Source: Imperialibacter roseus
GTDB lineage: Bacteria > Bacteroidota > Bacteroidia > Cytophagales > Cyclobacteriaceae
DNA length: 64,000 bases
Assembly (NCBI RefSeq): GCF_032999765.1
Contig: NZ_CP136051.1
Location: 3,820,417 to 3,884,416 of the forward strand
Reading direction: 5' to 3'
Under the pieces are notes generated by a model, which made no database searches, was not told the DNA's origin, and worked only from the letters and a program-made list of their open reading frames with translations. The position numbers were made by a program, and so were the translations under genes. Of the stretch, positions 49,632 to 58,596 are shown piece after piece; the stretch's first letter is position 1, and each line of letters opens with the position of its first letter.

Positions 49632-50696
49632 CTAGCTCATTTCCCCCGCAATTGGCACTATTAGCTTCTTTTTAACTTCCTTGGTATTCTTCTCTTTTGC
49701 CAGCAGAAACATTAGTTTGGTGATGGCAGCTTCAGTAGTGATGTCCTGACCGCTGAGCACCCCTATTTCCTCGAGAATCCTGCTTGATTCGTAGCGCCCC
49801 TGAATTACTTTACCTCCAATGCACTGGCTTACATTAAAGATGACAATCCCTCTTGTAACAGCGGAATGAAGGCTTTTTATGAACCAGTCGTAGTTCATTG
49901 TATTTCCCGACCCATAGGTTTCCAGCACAACTCCCCGAAGTCCGGGCGTGCCCAATATACTATTGACCACACTCTCACTGATGCCAGGAAAAAGCTTTAA
50001 GATGGTGACATTATTGTCGAATCCCTTATGAAGTTTGAGTTTAAGGCCAGGCCGAAAAGCCATGATTGAGGACTTGTTGTATTCGATGGTAACACCCGAC
50101 TCAGCCAAATATGGGTAGTTTTCCGATTCGAATGCCGCAAAATGACTGCTCCTTAATTTTTGTGATCGGTTACCTCTCATCAGGTAAAAATTAAAGTAGA
50201 TGGCAACTTCAGAGATAATTGGCTTGTCTTCTTCAAGCGTAGAGGCTATCTCGAGTGCTGTAATCAGGTTCTCCCGGGCATCTGACCTTGTCGATCCGAT
50301 GGGGATTTGTGCACCAGTGAAGATAACTGGCTTATTAAGCCCGTCGAGCATGTAGCTAAGTGCGGACGCTGTATAAGCCATGGTGTCAGTCCCATGAAGT
50401 ATTACGAAGCCATCGTACTGAGAATAGTTTTCGTAAATAATATAGCCGATGTCCTGCCAGTGTGAAATATTAATATTCGAGGAATCGGTGGGCTCTGGAA
50501 ATGAGATGACGGTAATTTTCAGGTCAAGAGCCTTCAGCTCTGGTATTTTATCAATCACCAGGCCGAAGTTAAAGGGGACAAGAGATCCTGTTTCATCATA
50601 TGACATACCGAACGTGCCTCCGGTATATATAATAAGGATACTGCTTTTTGGGTTAAGGCCACTTGCGGTGGCAATGTTTACAATCTTATAATTCAT
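49632..50696 (-). CDS. ansA: Type I L-asparaginase
   Basis: A 354-residue enzyme with both threonine motifs: IIYTGGTFGM (Thr25 and Thr28 in YTGGT) and VILHGTDTMAYTASAL (Thr103, Asp104). It hydrolyses L-asparagine to aspartate and ammonia. There is no signal peptide, so it is the cytoplasmic type I enzyme. The first 18 residues are an extra tail before the first strand. Its ATG overlaps the TatD stop codon in ATGA, making it the last gene of a seven-gene operon. Confidence 0.94.
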   Translation of the reverse strand: MNYKIVNIATASGLNPKSSILIIYTGGTFGMSYDETGSLVPFNFGLVIDKIPELKALDLKITVISFPEPTDSSNINISHWQDIGYIIYENYSQYDGFVILHGTDTMAYTASALSYMLDGLNKPVIFTGAQIPIGSTRSDARENLITALEIASTLEEDKPIISEVAIYFNFYLMRGNRSQKLRSSHFAAFESENYPYLAESGVTIEYNKSSIMAFRPGLKLKLHKGFDNNVTILKLFPGISESVVNSILGTPGLRGVVLETYGSGNTMNYDWFIKSLHSAVTRGIVIFNVSQCIGGKVIQGRYESSRILEEIGVLSGQDITTEAAITKLMFLLAKEKNTKEVKKKLIVPIAGEMS

Positions 50697-51469
50697 TGGT
50701 GATAGCTGAAAAGTTGATCTGCATTCCTTGTGGTTGTTTCAGCCACTTCAGCCAGGGAGAGTCCGGTAAGTTCCGAAACCCGCTGCGCAATAATTGGAAT
50801 GTAGGAAGGCTCGTTTCTTTTGCCCCTATGCGGCACTGGTGCAAGATAAGGAGAGTCTGTCTCCAAAACCAGCCCGTCAGCACCCAGCCCGGGTAAAACA
50901 GCATCAAGTCCGCCGTTTTTAAAAGTACTTACTCCTCCTATTCCTAAAAAAAATCCTAATTCCAATATCCTTTTGGCCTGATCTGCACTTCCGGTAAAGC
51001 AATGAAATACTCCATTAAGTCGCTCGTCTTTAAGAGACTCCACCAGGTCAGTAGTCAGATCAATCGATTCACGACAATGAATAACTATTGGCAAGCCATA
51101 CTCTTTTGCCCACTGACACTGTATGGTAAAAGCTTCCTTCTGATAGTCGATGAGGGTTTTATCCCAATAAAGATCGGTGCCTATTTCGCCAATAGCGGCA
51201 AACTTCCGCTTTCCCAGCCACTCTTCGGCAATCTTCAACTCACTTTCAAACCCCTGCTTTATGGAACAAGGGTGCACACCCATCATTGAAAAGCAGCGAC
51301 CCTGATAAGCATCCTCCAGTGCCAGCATACTATCGATAGACTCACTATCTATATTAGGCATGTAGATTCTCTCCACCCCGCCTTCAAATGAGCGGGCCAC
51401 CATCTCGTGAATTTCTTCTGAAAATTTTCTTGAATATATATGGGCGTGGGTATCAACAAACTGCATCAA
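50693..51469 (-). CDS. tatD: TatD family metal-dependent hydrolase
   Basis: A 258-residue TIM-barrel protein with VDTHAHIY (first metal-binding histidines), GEIGTDLYWD, IVIHCRES, GVFHCFTGS and LETDSPYLAP, all canonical. TatD proteins are 3'-5' exonucleases acting on DNA or RNA; the E. coli member helps repair. The stop overlaps the asparaginase start by four bases, and the gene begins 9 bp after the glycosyltransferase. Confidence 0.96.
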   Translation of the reverse strand: MMQFVDTHAHIYSRKFSEEIHEMVARSFEGGVERIYMPNIDSESIDSMLALEDAYQGRCFSMMGVHPCSIKQGFESELKIAEEWLGKRKFAAIGEIGTDLYWDKTLIDYQKEAFTIQCQWAKEYGLPIVIHCRESIDLTTDLVESLKDERLNGVFHCFTGSADQAKRILELGFFLGIGGVSTFKNGGLDAVLPGLGADGLVLETDSPYLAPVPHRGKRNEPSYIPIIAQRVSELTGLSLAEVAETTTRNADQLFSYHQ

Positions 51470-51478
51470 ATGTCGGGG

Positions 51479-52597
51479 CTAATAATGTCTATCCTTCCAC
51501 TTTATTCCTGAAGGCAAAATGGAAAACAAAAGTGTTGACAAAGATATAATAGCCGAGTAAAATTCGAAGAGAACAAGCGCACCAATTTTCACAGGCAGTG
51601 CCGACAGGCGCACGGTTCTGTAAACAAACCATGATTGAACTACACCCTTTGCGATAACCAAAAGTATTGACCATGGATAAAATACGATCAACACAGCAGC
51701 CAGAGGATAGTAGATAGCCTGAAGGCCCAAAACAGCCACGATGGCCACGGGGAGTTGGAGGGCTCCACTCATCCACCTCTTTCGTTGATGCAAAAGGCCC
51801 TTGATACTAGCTGCAGGTAAAGTAATGCCGGTAACGGGTGGGCTGATCAGTTGCTTGAAACCATAGCACCTGGATAAAATAGCCCTGGTGAGTTGAAAGT
51901 CTTCCGTAACTGAAAAAGGCATGTTCTCATAGCCGCCTGTTTGATGATAAGCCTTTGCTAGAACAGCCATGTTATTGCCCATCCCGGTTACGGGGGTGCC
52001 CAGATCGGATACGACCTTCATCATACCGATGGCGTAAGCCCAATCGATGGCCTGAAAGGAGGCAAAAAGGCTGTTTTCGTTTATCGCCGTGTAGCCTGTT
52101 ACCATGCCCGTGTCTTTTTCAAACGCTGCTACCATGGCCTTACACCACGTAGATGGAAGCGACATATCGGCATCGGTAATGAGGTAAACTTCACCAGACG
52201 CCTCTCTGGCCAGCTGCGCCAGCACGTTTGCTTTGCCCCTGGCGGAGCCCATGTCATGATCAATGTTAATGACTTTTAGCAGAGCGCTCTCCCTTTCAAA
52301 TGAGCGGGCAATCACCTCAGTCTTATCGGTGGAAGCATCGTTTCCGATAAGTATTTCTATTTTATCAGCAGGATACTGCTGGCCCAAAAGACTCTTAATG
52401 CACCTCGACAAGGTCGCCTCCTCGTTTCTCGCCGCCACCAGCACGGATACCCTGGGAAGATTCGTTTCATCGAACAAACTGGTGGCGATATCCTTGCTTG
52501 AATCACCCTTTAAAAAGAAAAGCAGCAATATGTCGGTAAGCAGCACACTGCCGATGAAAAAGATCAAAATCAAACCGACAATCTCACTCAATGGCAC
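51479..52597 (-). CDS. Membrane glycosyltransferase family 2
   Basis: A 372-residue processive-type GT2. An N-terminal helix (about 5-27) precedes the GT-A domain: VSVLVAARNEEATLS, GNDASTDKT, the DxD-like TDADM, SVTEDFQLTRAI (catalytic-base TED) and HQRKRWMSG (the QxxRW motif). Three or four hydrophobic helices close the protein (about 280-360). It transfers sugars from a nucleotide donor onto a growing lipid or polysaccharide at the inner membrane. It overlaps the upstream deacetylase gene by 14 bp. Confidence 0.93.
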   Translation of the reverse strand: MPLSEIVGLILIFFIGSVLLTDILLLFFLKGDSSKDIATSLFDETNLPRVSVLVAARNEEATLSRCIKSLLGQQYPADKIEILIGNDASTDKTEVIARSFERESALLKVINIDHDMGSARGKANVLAQLAREASGEVYLITDADMSLPSTWCKAMVAAFEKDTGMVTGYTAINENSLFASFQAIDWAYAIGMMKVVSDLGTPVTGMGNNMAVLAKAYHQTGGYENMPFSVTEDFQLTRAILSRCYGFKQLISPPVTGITLPAASIKGLLHQRKRWMSGALQLPVAIVAVLGLQAIYYPLAAVLIVFYPWSILLVIAKGVVQSWFVYRTVRLSALPVKIGALVLFEFYSAIISLSTLLFSILPSGIKWKDRHY

Positions 52598-53219
52598 AGA
52601 ACTGATAACCTAGTGAAGAAAAATGATCCAGAAATTTCGGCAACGAGTACTTGATTCGGGCTTCTGCTTTCACGTTTTCGTGATAAATGACAATAGAACC
52701 AGATTTAGTTCCCATTATTGTTTCTACATGGCATTTTTCGGGGCTTAATGATTGATCGAAGTCACCAGTTAAGTAGTCCCACATGATAATGCGGTAATTG
52801 GCCGATATCTTTTTTGCAAGCGAAAAGGTCAGCTGCCCATAAGGCGGCCTGAACAGCCCGGCGGGGCCTCCTCCTCCACATTCAACGATAGCTGCCTCAC
52901 AAAGTGCTATATTGGCCATATAGTCTTCATGAGAGGTTCGCCATCCTTTCAGATGGTTGAAGGTGTGATTGCCAATACTGTGTCCTTCGTCGCTGGCCCG
53001 CTTAAACAGCTCCGGGTGTTTTTTGATATTATTGCCGACATAAAAAAAAGTAGCCCTGGCGTCAAATTCCTTCAACGTGTCGAGCACCCAGGGAGTGAGC
53101 TCGGGAATTGGGCCATCATCAAAAGTCAGGAATATCTTTTTTTCGGTATCGTCAAAATTCCAGGTCGCCTGAGGGAACAACTTCTTTAGCCAACCGGGGG
53201 TCTTTTTGAAGTAGAGCAA
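52584..53219 (-). CDS. NodB-type polysaccharide deacetylase
   Basis: A 211-residue carbohydrate esterase 4 domain. Motif 1 is LTFDDGP (Asp34, Asp35), motif 2 HTFNH (His85, His89), motif 3 RPPYG (124-128), motif 4 IMWDYLTGDFD, and motif 5 IVIYHEN, all in order. Family members remove N-acetyl groups from chitin-like chains, poly-N-acetylglucosamine or peptidoglycan with a bound metal. No signal peptide is visible, so it may act at the inner face or be secreted otherwise. It lies between the phosphatase and one of the glycosyltransferases. Confidence 0.94.
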   Translation of the reverse strand: MLYFKKTPGWLKKLFPQATWNFDDTEKKIFLTFDDGPIPELTPWVLDTLKEFDARATFFYVGNNIKKHPELFKRASDEGHSIGNHTFNHLKGWRTSHEDYMANIALCEAAIVECGGGGPAGLFRPPYGQLTFSLAKKISANYRIIMWDYLTGDFDQSLSPEKCHVETIMGTKSGSIVIYHENVKAEARIKYSLPKFLDHFSSLGYQFCAIE

Positions 53220-53226
53220 ACCAAGC

Positions 53227-54441
53227 CTAGCTTATGACTTTACAAGAAAGCATGGTAATATCGTCCCTGTAGCTTTCTGCACCTTTGAAATCTTCGAGTG
53301 ATTTGATCACTGTTTCGTGGATACCCGCCAGGGACTTGTTGGTCATGTCGCTAAGCGCCTCCATAAGTCTTTCGGAGCCATATTCCTCGCCTTCCGCATT
53401 GAAAGTCTCAGTAAGCCCGTCGGTATAGCAGAAAAAGTTGAAGTCCTTGAGTCCGGTAACGGTGCCCACATTCAAAAAGGGCAGGTCTTCAAAAATCCCT
53501 AATATCGTAGTGCCCTCCTCCAGTGCCTGAAAGCCGCTTTCTGTAAAAAGAATCGGTGGGTTGTGCCCACAATTTACATATTTCATCTGCCCCGACTCAT
53601 GATCGTAAATGGTCATGAAAAAGGTGATGAAATTTTCGCCATTGCTGTTGAACATGATCTGCCGGTTCAGCTCATACACTATTTCCCGCACATCGTAGGT
53701 CTTCCTGACTATCACCCTCAACGCTGCCTGAAAGTTTGACATGAGCAATGCCGCAGGTACGCCCTTTCCCGACACATCGGCGATACACAATAAAAACTTC
53801 CCGTTGCTCAGCTCCACATAGTCGTAGTAGTCGCCGCCAACATTTTTGTGCGGAATATAAGTGGCTTCTATTTGCAGTTTCTCCAGCTGCGGAAGATTTT
53901 TTGGGAAAAGGAAAGTCTGCACCTGTCTGGCAATCTCGAGTTCCTTTCTGTAAGCCTCTTGTTCCAGTTGTCTTCGTGCCAGTTTCTTATTTTCAATAGC
54001 CACCAATATGATATTGGTCAATGCCTTAATGAATGTAAGGTTGTGAGACACCCCCTGCTCCGTCTGGGCGTCGTCTTGCTTACCGAGGAAAACCACTGCC
54101 AGCAGCTTTTCCTTATGCTGAACGGGAAATGCCATGTGAAACTCCGACCAAAATGGTTCATTCGAGTCGAGTTCAACTTCCTCGGGCAGGTTCTGGTAAC
54201 ATGCCGGGAGCTTTGGAATCTTTTTATTGCCTACACCAAAGCTGAGCTTGCAGTCCCACTCATCCTCCATTACATACAACGCAAGCTTCTTTACTTTGAG
54301 GTTTCCGAGAAGGGTAAAATGGTAGATTTTATACAAAGAGGCTTCCGCCAGGTTATTGTTGATAGCCTGAGTGATTTCGAGCAAAGAATTTAACTCCAGC
54401 TCTTTGAGATCTTGTTGCGTAACTACGGACTCCATTTTCAC
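53227..54441 (-). CDS. SpoIIE/RsbU-type PP2C phosphatase with GAF-like sensor
   Basis: A 404-residue protein. The first 150 residues look like a GAF domain, then a coiled-coil linker (about 150-175), then a PPM phosphatase domain from about 185. Metal-binding motifs are complete: GGDYYDYVEL (Asp204 in GGDYYD), IADVSGKGVPAAL, CYTDGLTET and YRDDITMLSCKV. Such proteins dephosphorylate anti-anti-sigma or other STAS proteins in response to signals. No STAS or anti-sigma gene is nearby; its neighbours are sugar enzymes. The next gene (deacetylase) starts 7 bp later. Confidence 0.93.
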   Translation of the reverse strand: MKMESVVTQQDLKELELNSLLEITQAINNNLAEASLYKIYHFTLLGNLKVKKLALYVMEDEWDCKLSFGVGNKKIPKLPACYQNLPEEVELDSNEPFWSEFHMAFPVQHKEKLLAVVFLGKQDDAQTEQGVSHNLTFIKALTNIILVAIENKKLARRQLEQEAYRKELEIARQVQTFLFPKNLPQLEKLQIEATYIPHKNVGGDYYDYVELSNGKFLLCIADVSGKGVPAALLMSNFQAALRVIVRKTYDVREIVYELNRQIMFNSNGENFITFFMTIYDHESGQMKYVNCGHNPPILFTESGFQALEEGTTILGIFEDLPFLNVGTVTGLKDFNFFCYTDGLTETFNAEGEEYGSERLMEALSDMTNKSLAGIHETVIKSLEDFKGAESYRDDITMLSCKVIS

Positions 54442-54446
54442 TCCTA

Positions 54447-54701
54447 TTAGCGCCCATTGTGAGCGAGCAGGCCTTCCTTGCTGGCCAGATAAAAGTAGTT
54501 TTGAAAGTTGTGATCTAAGTTGATTTGCTGATCCGATATTTCGGCAGCTACACTTTCATAAACTTTCAACCATCCCTTACGGTATAAATCGGTGAGGGTA
54601 GACTTAAGGCTTTCCACTGACAAGTTGGTTGCGTTCTTCAATTCTTTGAAGTGCGTTACGAAATACAACTCGTCCAATACATCAAACTCCAGGTCACTCA
54701 T
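54447..54701 (-). CDS. Small protein of unknown function between GT2 and the phosphatase
   Basis: An 84-residue protein, mostly helical, with a pattern like a winged-helix fragment (LDELYFVTHFKELKNATNL, VESLKSTLTDLYRKGWLKV). It overlaps the upstream GT2 stop by four bases and ends 5 bp before the phosphatase start. The tight packing supports it as a real gene, likely a partner or adaptor for one of the two. I know of no named family. Confidence 0.72.
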   Translation of the reverse strand: MSDLEFDVLDELYFVTHFKELKNATNLSVESLKSTLTDLYRKGWLKVYESVAAEISDQQINLDHNFQNYFYLASKEGLLAHNGR

Positions 54702-55840
54702 GGATACACCCTTCCCTTCCAGTGATATTCTCCAAAATTAGAAGCTATAGCAAAAAATACGGCATAAAACGGGTAAATAATTTCCATGAGAACAAAGTAC
54801 TGCCCCAGTCCACCCAGGTTGAAGTTTTCGCTGATTTTTCGGCTGAAGGCAAACTCCGCAAGCCATTTTAGAGCAACAGGCATCAGCCAAACTGGATTCA
54901 ATGAAATTAAGAAAAAGCTGAAAAGGCAGATGAAAACAAAGTTGCCCGCCACCACAACAGCGGCGAGTTGGCGAGGCCACGGAACAGTGTAGGCCTTCCA
55001 CTTGCCTGCCCAGCGCCTCCGTTGGTGGTAGAGGGCTCCCAGCGATTCCGGCCTGTCGGTTGAAACAAGCGATTCTTGATCTTTATTGTAAAAAGCGCCA
55101 TTCGGATATTTCGTCTTCACGGCGTGCAACACAAACTCATCGTCGCCGGAAGCAATCTGTTGGTTGCCGTCAAAAGGATTGAGTTCCTGTATCAGCTCAC
55201 GCTTATAAGATAGGTTAGCTCCACTACACATGGTTGGTTTATGGATCAGGTTAGTGATGGCTGCAACGCCCGTCAGCGACATTGCCTCCAGGTTCAAGAG
55301 CGCTGACGCCCAGTTTCTTCCTTTAAAGCAAAATGCACCAAAGACCAACTTCGCTTCCTCAAAATGTTTGTAGTAGTTAATATGAGAGGCTACCCAATTT
55401 GGCTGCACGTTGCAATCAGCATCGGTCAGCACAAGCACGTCTGCCTCAGATAGCGCTGCTGCTGCCTTGATTGCCTGCTTTTTTCGGCTTCCTTCGCCAA
55501 CTGAGGCTTCGAGGTGAATGACTCTAAGTGCCATGCCATTGTCCGCAGCAAAGCTTTTCGCCTTTTCTACCGTGTCGTCGTCAGACTGGTCGTTGACTAA
55601 AATCACTTCCAACAGATGGCCGGGATAAGTTTGAGCTTTGATGTTGCCCAGGAGTGACACGATGGACGCTGCTTCGTTTCTGGCCACAATAACAATTGAT
55701 ACTGATAGATTGCCAGTCGTTCCTGCAGTCCCGGGCGCAGTGGGGACATGCCTCCATTTAGCCCGGCAATAAGCTATGAACAGGCTGTACATGACAACAC
55801 CCACAGCAGCAACGATCCCGAAAATATCAATAGCCAACAT
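54698..55840 (-). CDS. Membrane glycosyltransferase family 2 (first gene of the operon)
   Basis: A 380-residue GT2. One helix at the N-terminus (about 5-25), the GT-A domain with [43 protein letters not shown] and [11 protein letters not shown] (QxxRW), then at least two helices at the end. Its plan matches the other GT2 of the same operon, but the two are clearly different proteins. The donor and acceptor are unknown. It faces ruvC head to head with a 77-bp gap that must hold both promoters. Confidence 0.93.
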   Translation of the reverse strand: MLAIDIFGIVAAVGVVMYSLFIAYCRAKWRHVPTAPGTAGTTGNLSVSIVIVARNEAASIVSLLGNIKAQTYPGHLLEVILVNDQSDDDTVEKAKSFAADNGMALRVIHLEASVGEGSRKKQAIKAAAALSEADVLVLTDADCNVQPNWVASHINYYKHFEEAKLVFGAFCFKGRNWASALLNLEAMSLTGVAAITNLIHKPTMCSGANLSYKRELIQELNPFDGNQQIASGDDEFVLHAVKTKYPNGAFYNKDQESLVSTDRPESLGALYHQRRRWAGKWKAYTVPWPRQLAAVVVAGNFVFICLFSFFLISLNPVWLMPVALKWLAEFAFSRKISENFNLGGLGQYFVLMEIIYPFYAVFFAIASNFGEYHWKGRVYP

Positions 55841-55917
55841 CCGGGTTTGAATTTAGGGAGGATTTACGTAGCATCACCCAAATTTTAAATAAGCTTATTT
55901 CAAAAGCTACAGCAGGT

Positions 55918-56478
55918 TTGAACAAGACTGTAAAAGAGAAAATCATTTTGGGGGTTGACCCGGGCACCAGCATCATGGGCTACGGGGTCATTATGGTGCA
56001 GGGAAATAAACTAACGTTGTTACAGTTTGGTGTGATTCACCTGAGCAAGTATTCGGGCCATGAGTTGAAGCTCAAGAAAATTTTTGAAAGGATTACCTCA
56101 GTCTTAGAGGAGTTTCATCCCGATGAGGTAGCGTTGGAGGCTCCATTTTTTGGTAAAAACATCCAGTCGATGCTTAAGCTGGGGAGAGCGCAGGGCGTGG
56201 CCATGGCTGCAGCATTGGCACGTGAAATTCCGATTTTTGAATATGCGCCCAAAAAGGTAAAGCAGTCGGTAACGGGGAATGGGAACGCCTCAAAGGAGCA
56301 AGTAGCTAAGATGCTTCAGACGCTTCTCAATTTCAAAGAAGCACCTAAGCTGCTTGATGCTACGGACGCACTGGCGGTAGCGGTTTGTCACCATTTCCAG
56401 GGTGGCGACACCGGGCCCAAAAACAAAAGCTGGAAATCTTTTATCTCTGATAATCCTGGTAGGGTAAAGGGAGTTTAG
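55918..56478 (+). CDS. ruvC: Holliday junction endonuclease RuvC
   Basis: A 186-residue protein with the RNase H-like fold: [16 protein letters not shown] (Asp14), [20 protein letters not shown] (Glu74) and [14 protein letters not shown] (Asp147, Asp150), the full acidic set. It resolves Holliday junctions with RuvAB. It begins with TTG at 55918; no ATG comes before the first motif. The C-terminal 25 residues extend past the core. Confidence 0.97.
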   Translation: MNKTVKEKIILGVDPGTSIMGYGVIMVQGNKLTLLQFGVIHLSKYSGHELKLKKIFERITSVLEEFHPDEVALEAPFFGKNIQSMLKLGRAQGVAMAAALAREIPIFEYAPKKVKQSVTGNGNASKEQVAKMLQTLLNFKEAPKLLDATDALAVAVCHHFQGGDTGPKNKSWKSFISDNPGRVKGV

Positions 56479-56490
56479 CTGCGAATCAGG

Positions 56491-56883
56491 CTATAATGCA
56501 GCTTTGATTTTTGCCGCCGTGGCAGCCAGCTCTTCCTGTGTTGGGTGCAATTTGGGCTCAAGAAAATTGATGTCCCTCATGCTGTTGAGCGGCACCAGAT
56601 GCACATGGGTGTGGGGTACTTCAAGGCCAATAACAGCCACTCCTACTCTCTTGCAGGGAATGCTCTTATCGATAGCCCTGGCTACTTTCTTGGCAAAGAC
56701 CATTGTCTTTGACAAAGTAACATCGTCATTATCAAAAATGTAGTCCACTTCTTTTTTAGGCACCACCAAAGTATGGCCCATTACCAGTGGACTGATATCC
56801 AAAAAAGCGATAAAGTGCTCGTCTTCGAGCACTATATGACCTGGTATTTCTCTATTGATGATTTTGGTGAAAATAGAAGCCAT
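56491..56883 (-). CDS. HIT family hydrolase
   Basis: A 130-residue protein with the histidine triad HTHVHLVPL near residues 91-99 and IFTKIINREIPGHIV at the start. HIT proteins hydrolyse or transfer nucleotide monophosphates, for example from adenylated compounds. It ends 13 bp from ruvC and starts 12 bp after greA, so it is probably co-transcribed with greA. Confidence 0.94.
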   Translation of the reverse strand: MASIFTKIINREIPGHIVLEDEHFIAFLDISPLVMGHTLVVPKKEVDYIFDNDDVTLSKTMVFAKKVARAIDKSIPCKRVGVAVIGLEVPHTHVHLVPLNSMRDINFLEPKLHPTQEELAATAAKIKAAL

Positions 56884-56894
56884 CGTGCGAATTG

Positions 56895-57368
56895 TTAGAT
56901 AGCAATATCAACAATTTCGAATTCAATATTCCCGCCTGGCGCTTCTACCATAGCTGTTTCGCCAAGCTTCTTTCCCAGCAAACCTTTGCCGATCGGCGAC
57001 TTAACCGAAATCTTGCTGGCTTTCAGATCCGCTTCTTCCTCCGCCACAAGCATGTAGGTCATCACCGCCCCATTTTTCTTGTTCTTGATTTTCACCTTTG
57101 ACAGAATAGCCACTTTTGAAGTATCAAGCTTGGTTTCGTCAATTACCCGGCCATTGCCAACAATCGCTTCAAGCTTCGAAATTTTTAACTCCAACAAGCC
57201 CTGAGCATCCTTTGCAGCATCATACTCAGCATTTTCGCTCAGGTCACCTTTGTCTCTGGCCTCAGCTATTTGACGGGCCATATCAGCTCTTCCTTTCGTT
57301 TTCAACTCATTTAGCTCGTCCTTGAGTCTTTTGAGTCCTTCCTCTGTGTAATAAGATAAATTAGACAT
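56895..57368 (-). CDS. greA: Transcription elongation factor GreA
   Basis: A 157-residue protein with the N-terminal coiled coil (YYTEEGLKRLKDELNELKTK, GDLSENAEYDAAKDAQG with the tip acidic residues) and the C-terminal FKBP-like part (SPIGKGLLGKKLGE). It rescues backtracked RNA polymerase by stimulating transcript cleavage. The 257-bp region upstream (57369-57625) is AT-rich, holds no gene, and probably carries the promoter. Confidence 0.97.
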   Translation of the reverse strand: MSNLSYYTEEGLKRLKDELNELKTKGRADMARQIAEARDKGDLSENAEYDAAKDAQGLLELKISKLEAIVGNGRVIDETKLDTSKVAILSKVKIKNKKNGAVMTYMLVAEEEADLKASKISVKSPIGKGLLGKKLGETAMVEAPGGNIEFEIVDIAI

Positions 57369-57625
57369 ACAGTGTGCTATTAAATAAAAAAGAACGGCCC
57401 GCCAGGTAAATCCTATTGGAGACCGTTACAATTGATGATTTTTTACTGATGATCGATTAAAACGTCACTAACAACTATTGTAAACTTTATTGACAATAGC
57501 TGAAGTCTGTGATATCAAATATATTAAGATTTTAATCCAAACCCCGTCGGAGCTTAAAACATATATTGATCTAGCATGCAAATATAAAGATTTATCCCCT
57601 AAACCTGCAAACCAGAGATCAGGCA

Positions 57626-58591
57626 TTACAACGAAGTGCTTGGGGTTTTGGTTTCTTTGAGCTTCAATTTACGAATCTTCTCTACCAGCACCTGATTGAT
57701 TCTCTCGTAGGATTCGAACGACCAACCTGCCACGTGAGGTGAGAACAAAACATTCTTCATCTGAGCAAGTTCACCGAATATGCTTTCCTGTTCTGGGGTG
57801 AAAGAGTGAAGCTTTTCATTCTCGAGCACGTCAAGTGCTGCGCCTCTTATTTTACCAGACTTAAGACCACCCAACAGATCCCTGAGAACCACCACCTCGC
57901 CTCGTGACGTGTTCAATAGCCAAATCGGTTTTTGAAATCTCTCAATAAATTCAGCGTTAACCATTTGTCTGGTTTCCGCAGTGAGCGGCACATTCAAACT
58001 AACAATATCGGCCTCAACATACACCTCCATCATGGATGCTTCTTCCACACGCATATTGCTAAAACCTCTTTTGAATTTGTCATAAGCAATGACCTTGCAC
58101 CCAAAGCTGGTCAATCTCCTCGCAAATGCATCGCCCATATGACCAAAGCCAATGATAGCAACTGTCTTCCCTTTCAACTCATAGCCCCGGTTGCCCTCAC
58201 GGTCCCACACTTTGCTTCTTATCTGAGCGTCGCCCACCAGCAAGTTATTGAACAGTGTAAGCAACATGGCTATACTGTGTTCTGCCAGCGCATCCTGATT
58301 ACCTTCCGGGGCATTTAGCAAGTAAATCCCCTTACTTTCCGCAGCTTTTACGTCGATCTGATCCATGCCAGCACCGGCCCTGGCTATGAACTCCAATTTT
58401 ACACACTTTTCTAGGAAAAGCTTATTGATCACAAGCTTTGAACGCACAACAAGGCCAGAGTAATCAGCGACCCTGTCCAGCACCTCGCCAGCAGTTATTT
58501 GCGGTTCATAGTCCACCTTATACCCTTCGTTTTCCAGAAGCGGAACTATGCTAGGGTGCATTTCATCCACGATCAATACAGACTTCAACAT
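57626..58591 (-). CDS. D-2-hydroxyacid dehydrogenase, SerA-like
   Basis: A 321-residue NAD-dependent enzyme. The Rossmann motif is VAIIGFGHMGDAFARRL, and the catalytic residues are in LLNTSRGEVV (Arg), AALDVLENEK (Glu) and FSPHVAGWSFES (His). EFIARAGAGMDQID lies in the substrate domain. The length fits a phosphoglycerate dehydrogenase without a regulatory ACT domain, or a related 2-hydroxyacid dehydrogenase. No serine genes are adjacent, so the substrate is open. The mgtE gene lies 5 bp upstream. Confidence 0.93.
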   Translation of the reverse strand: MLKSVLIVDEMHPSIVPLLENEGYKVDYEPQITAGEVLDRVADYSGLVVRSKLVINKLFLEKCVKLEFIARAGAGMDQIDVKAAESKGIYLLNAPEGNQDALAEHSIAMLLTLFNNLLVGDAQIRSKVWDREGNRGYELKGKTVAIIGFGHMGDAFARRLTSFGCKVIAYDKFKRGFSNMRVEEASMMEVYVEADIVSLNVPLTAETRQMVNAEFIERFQKPIWLLNTSRGEVVVLRDLLGGLKSGKIRGAALDVLENEKLHSFTPEQESIFGELAQMKNVLFSPHVAGWSFESYERINQVLVEKIRKLKLKETKTPSTSL

Positions 58592-58596
58592 ATCTC

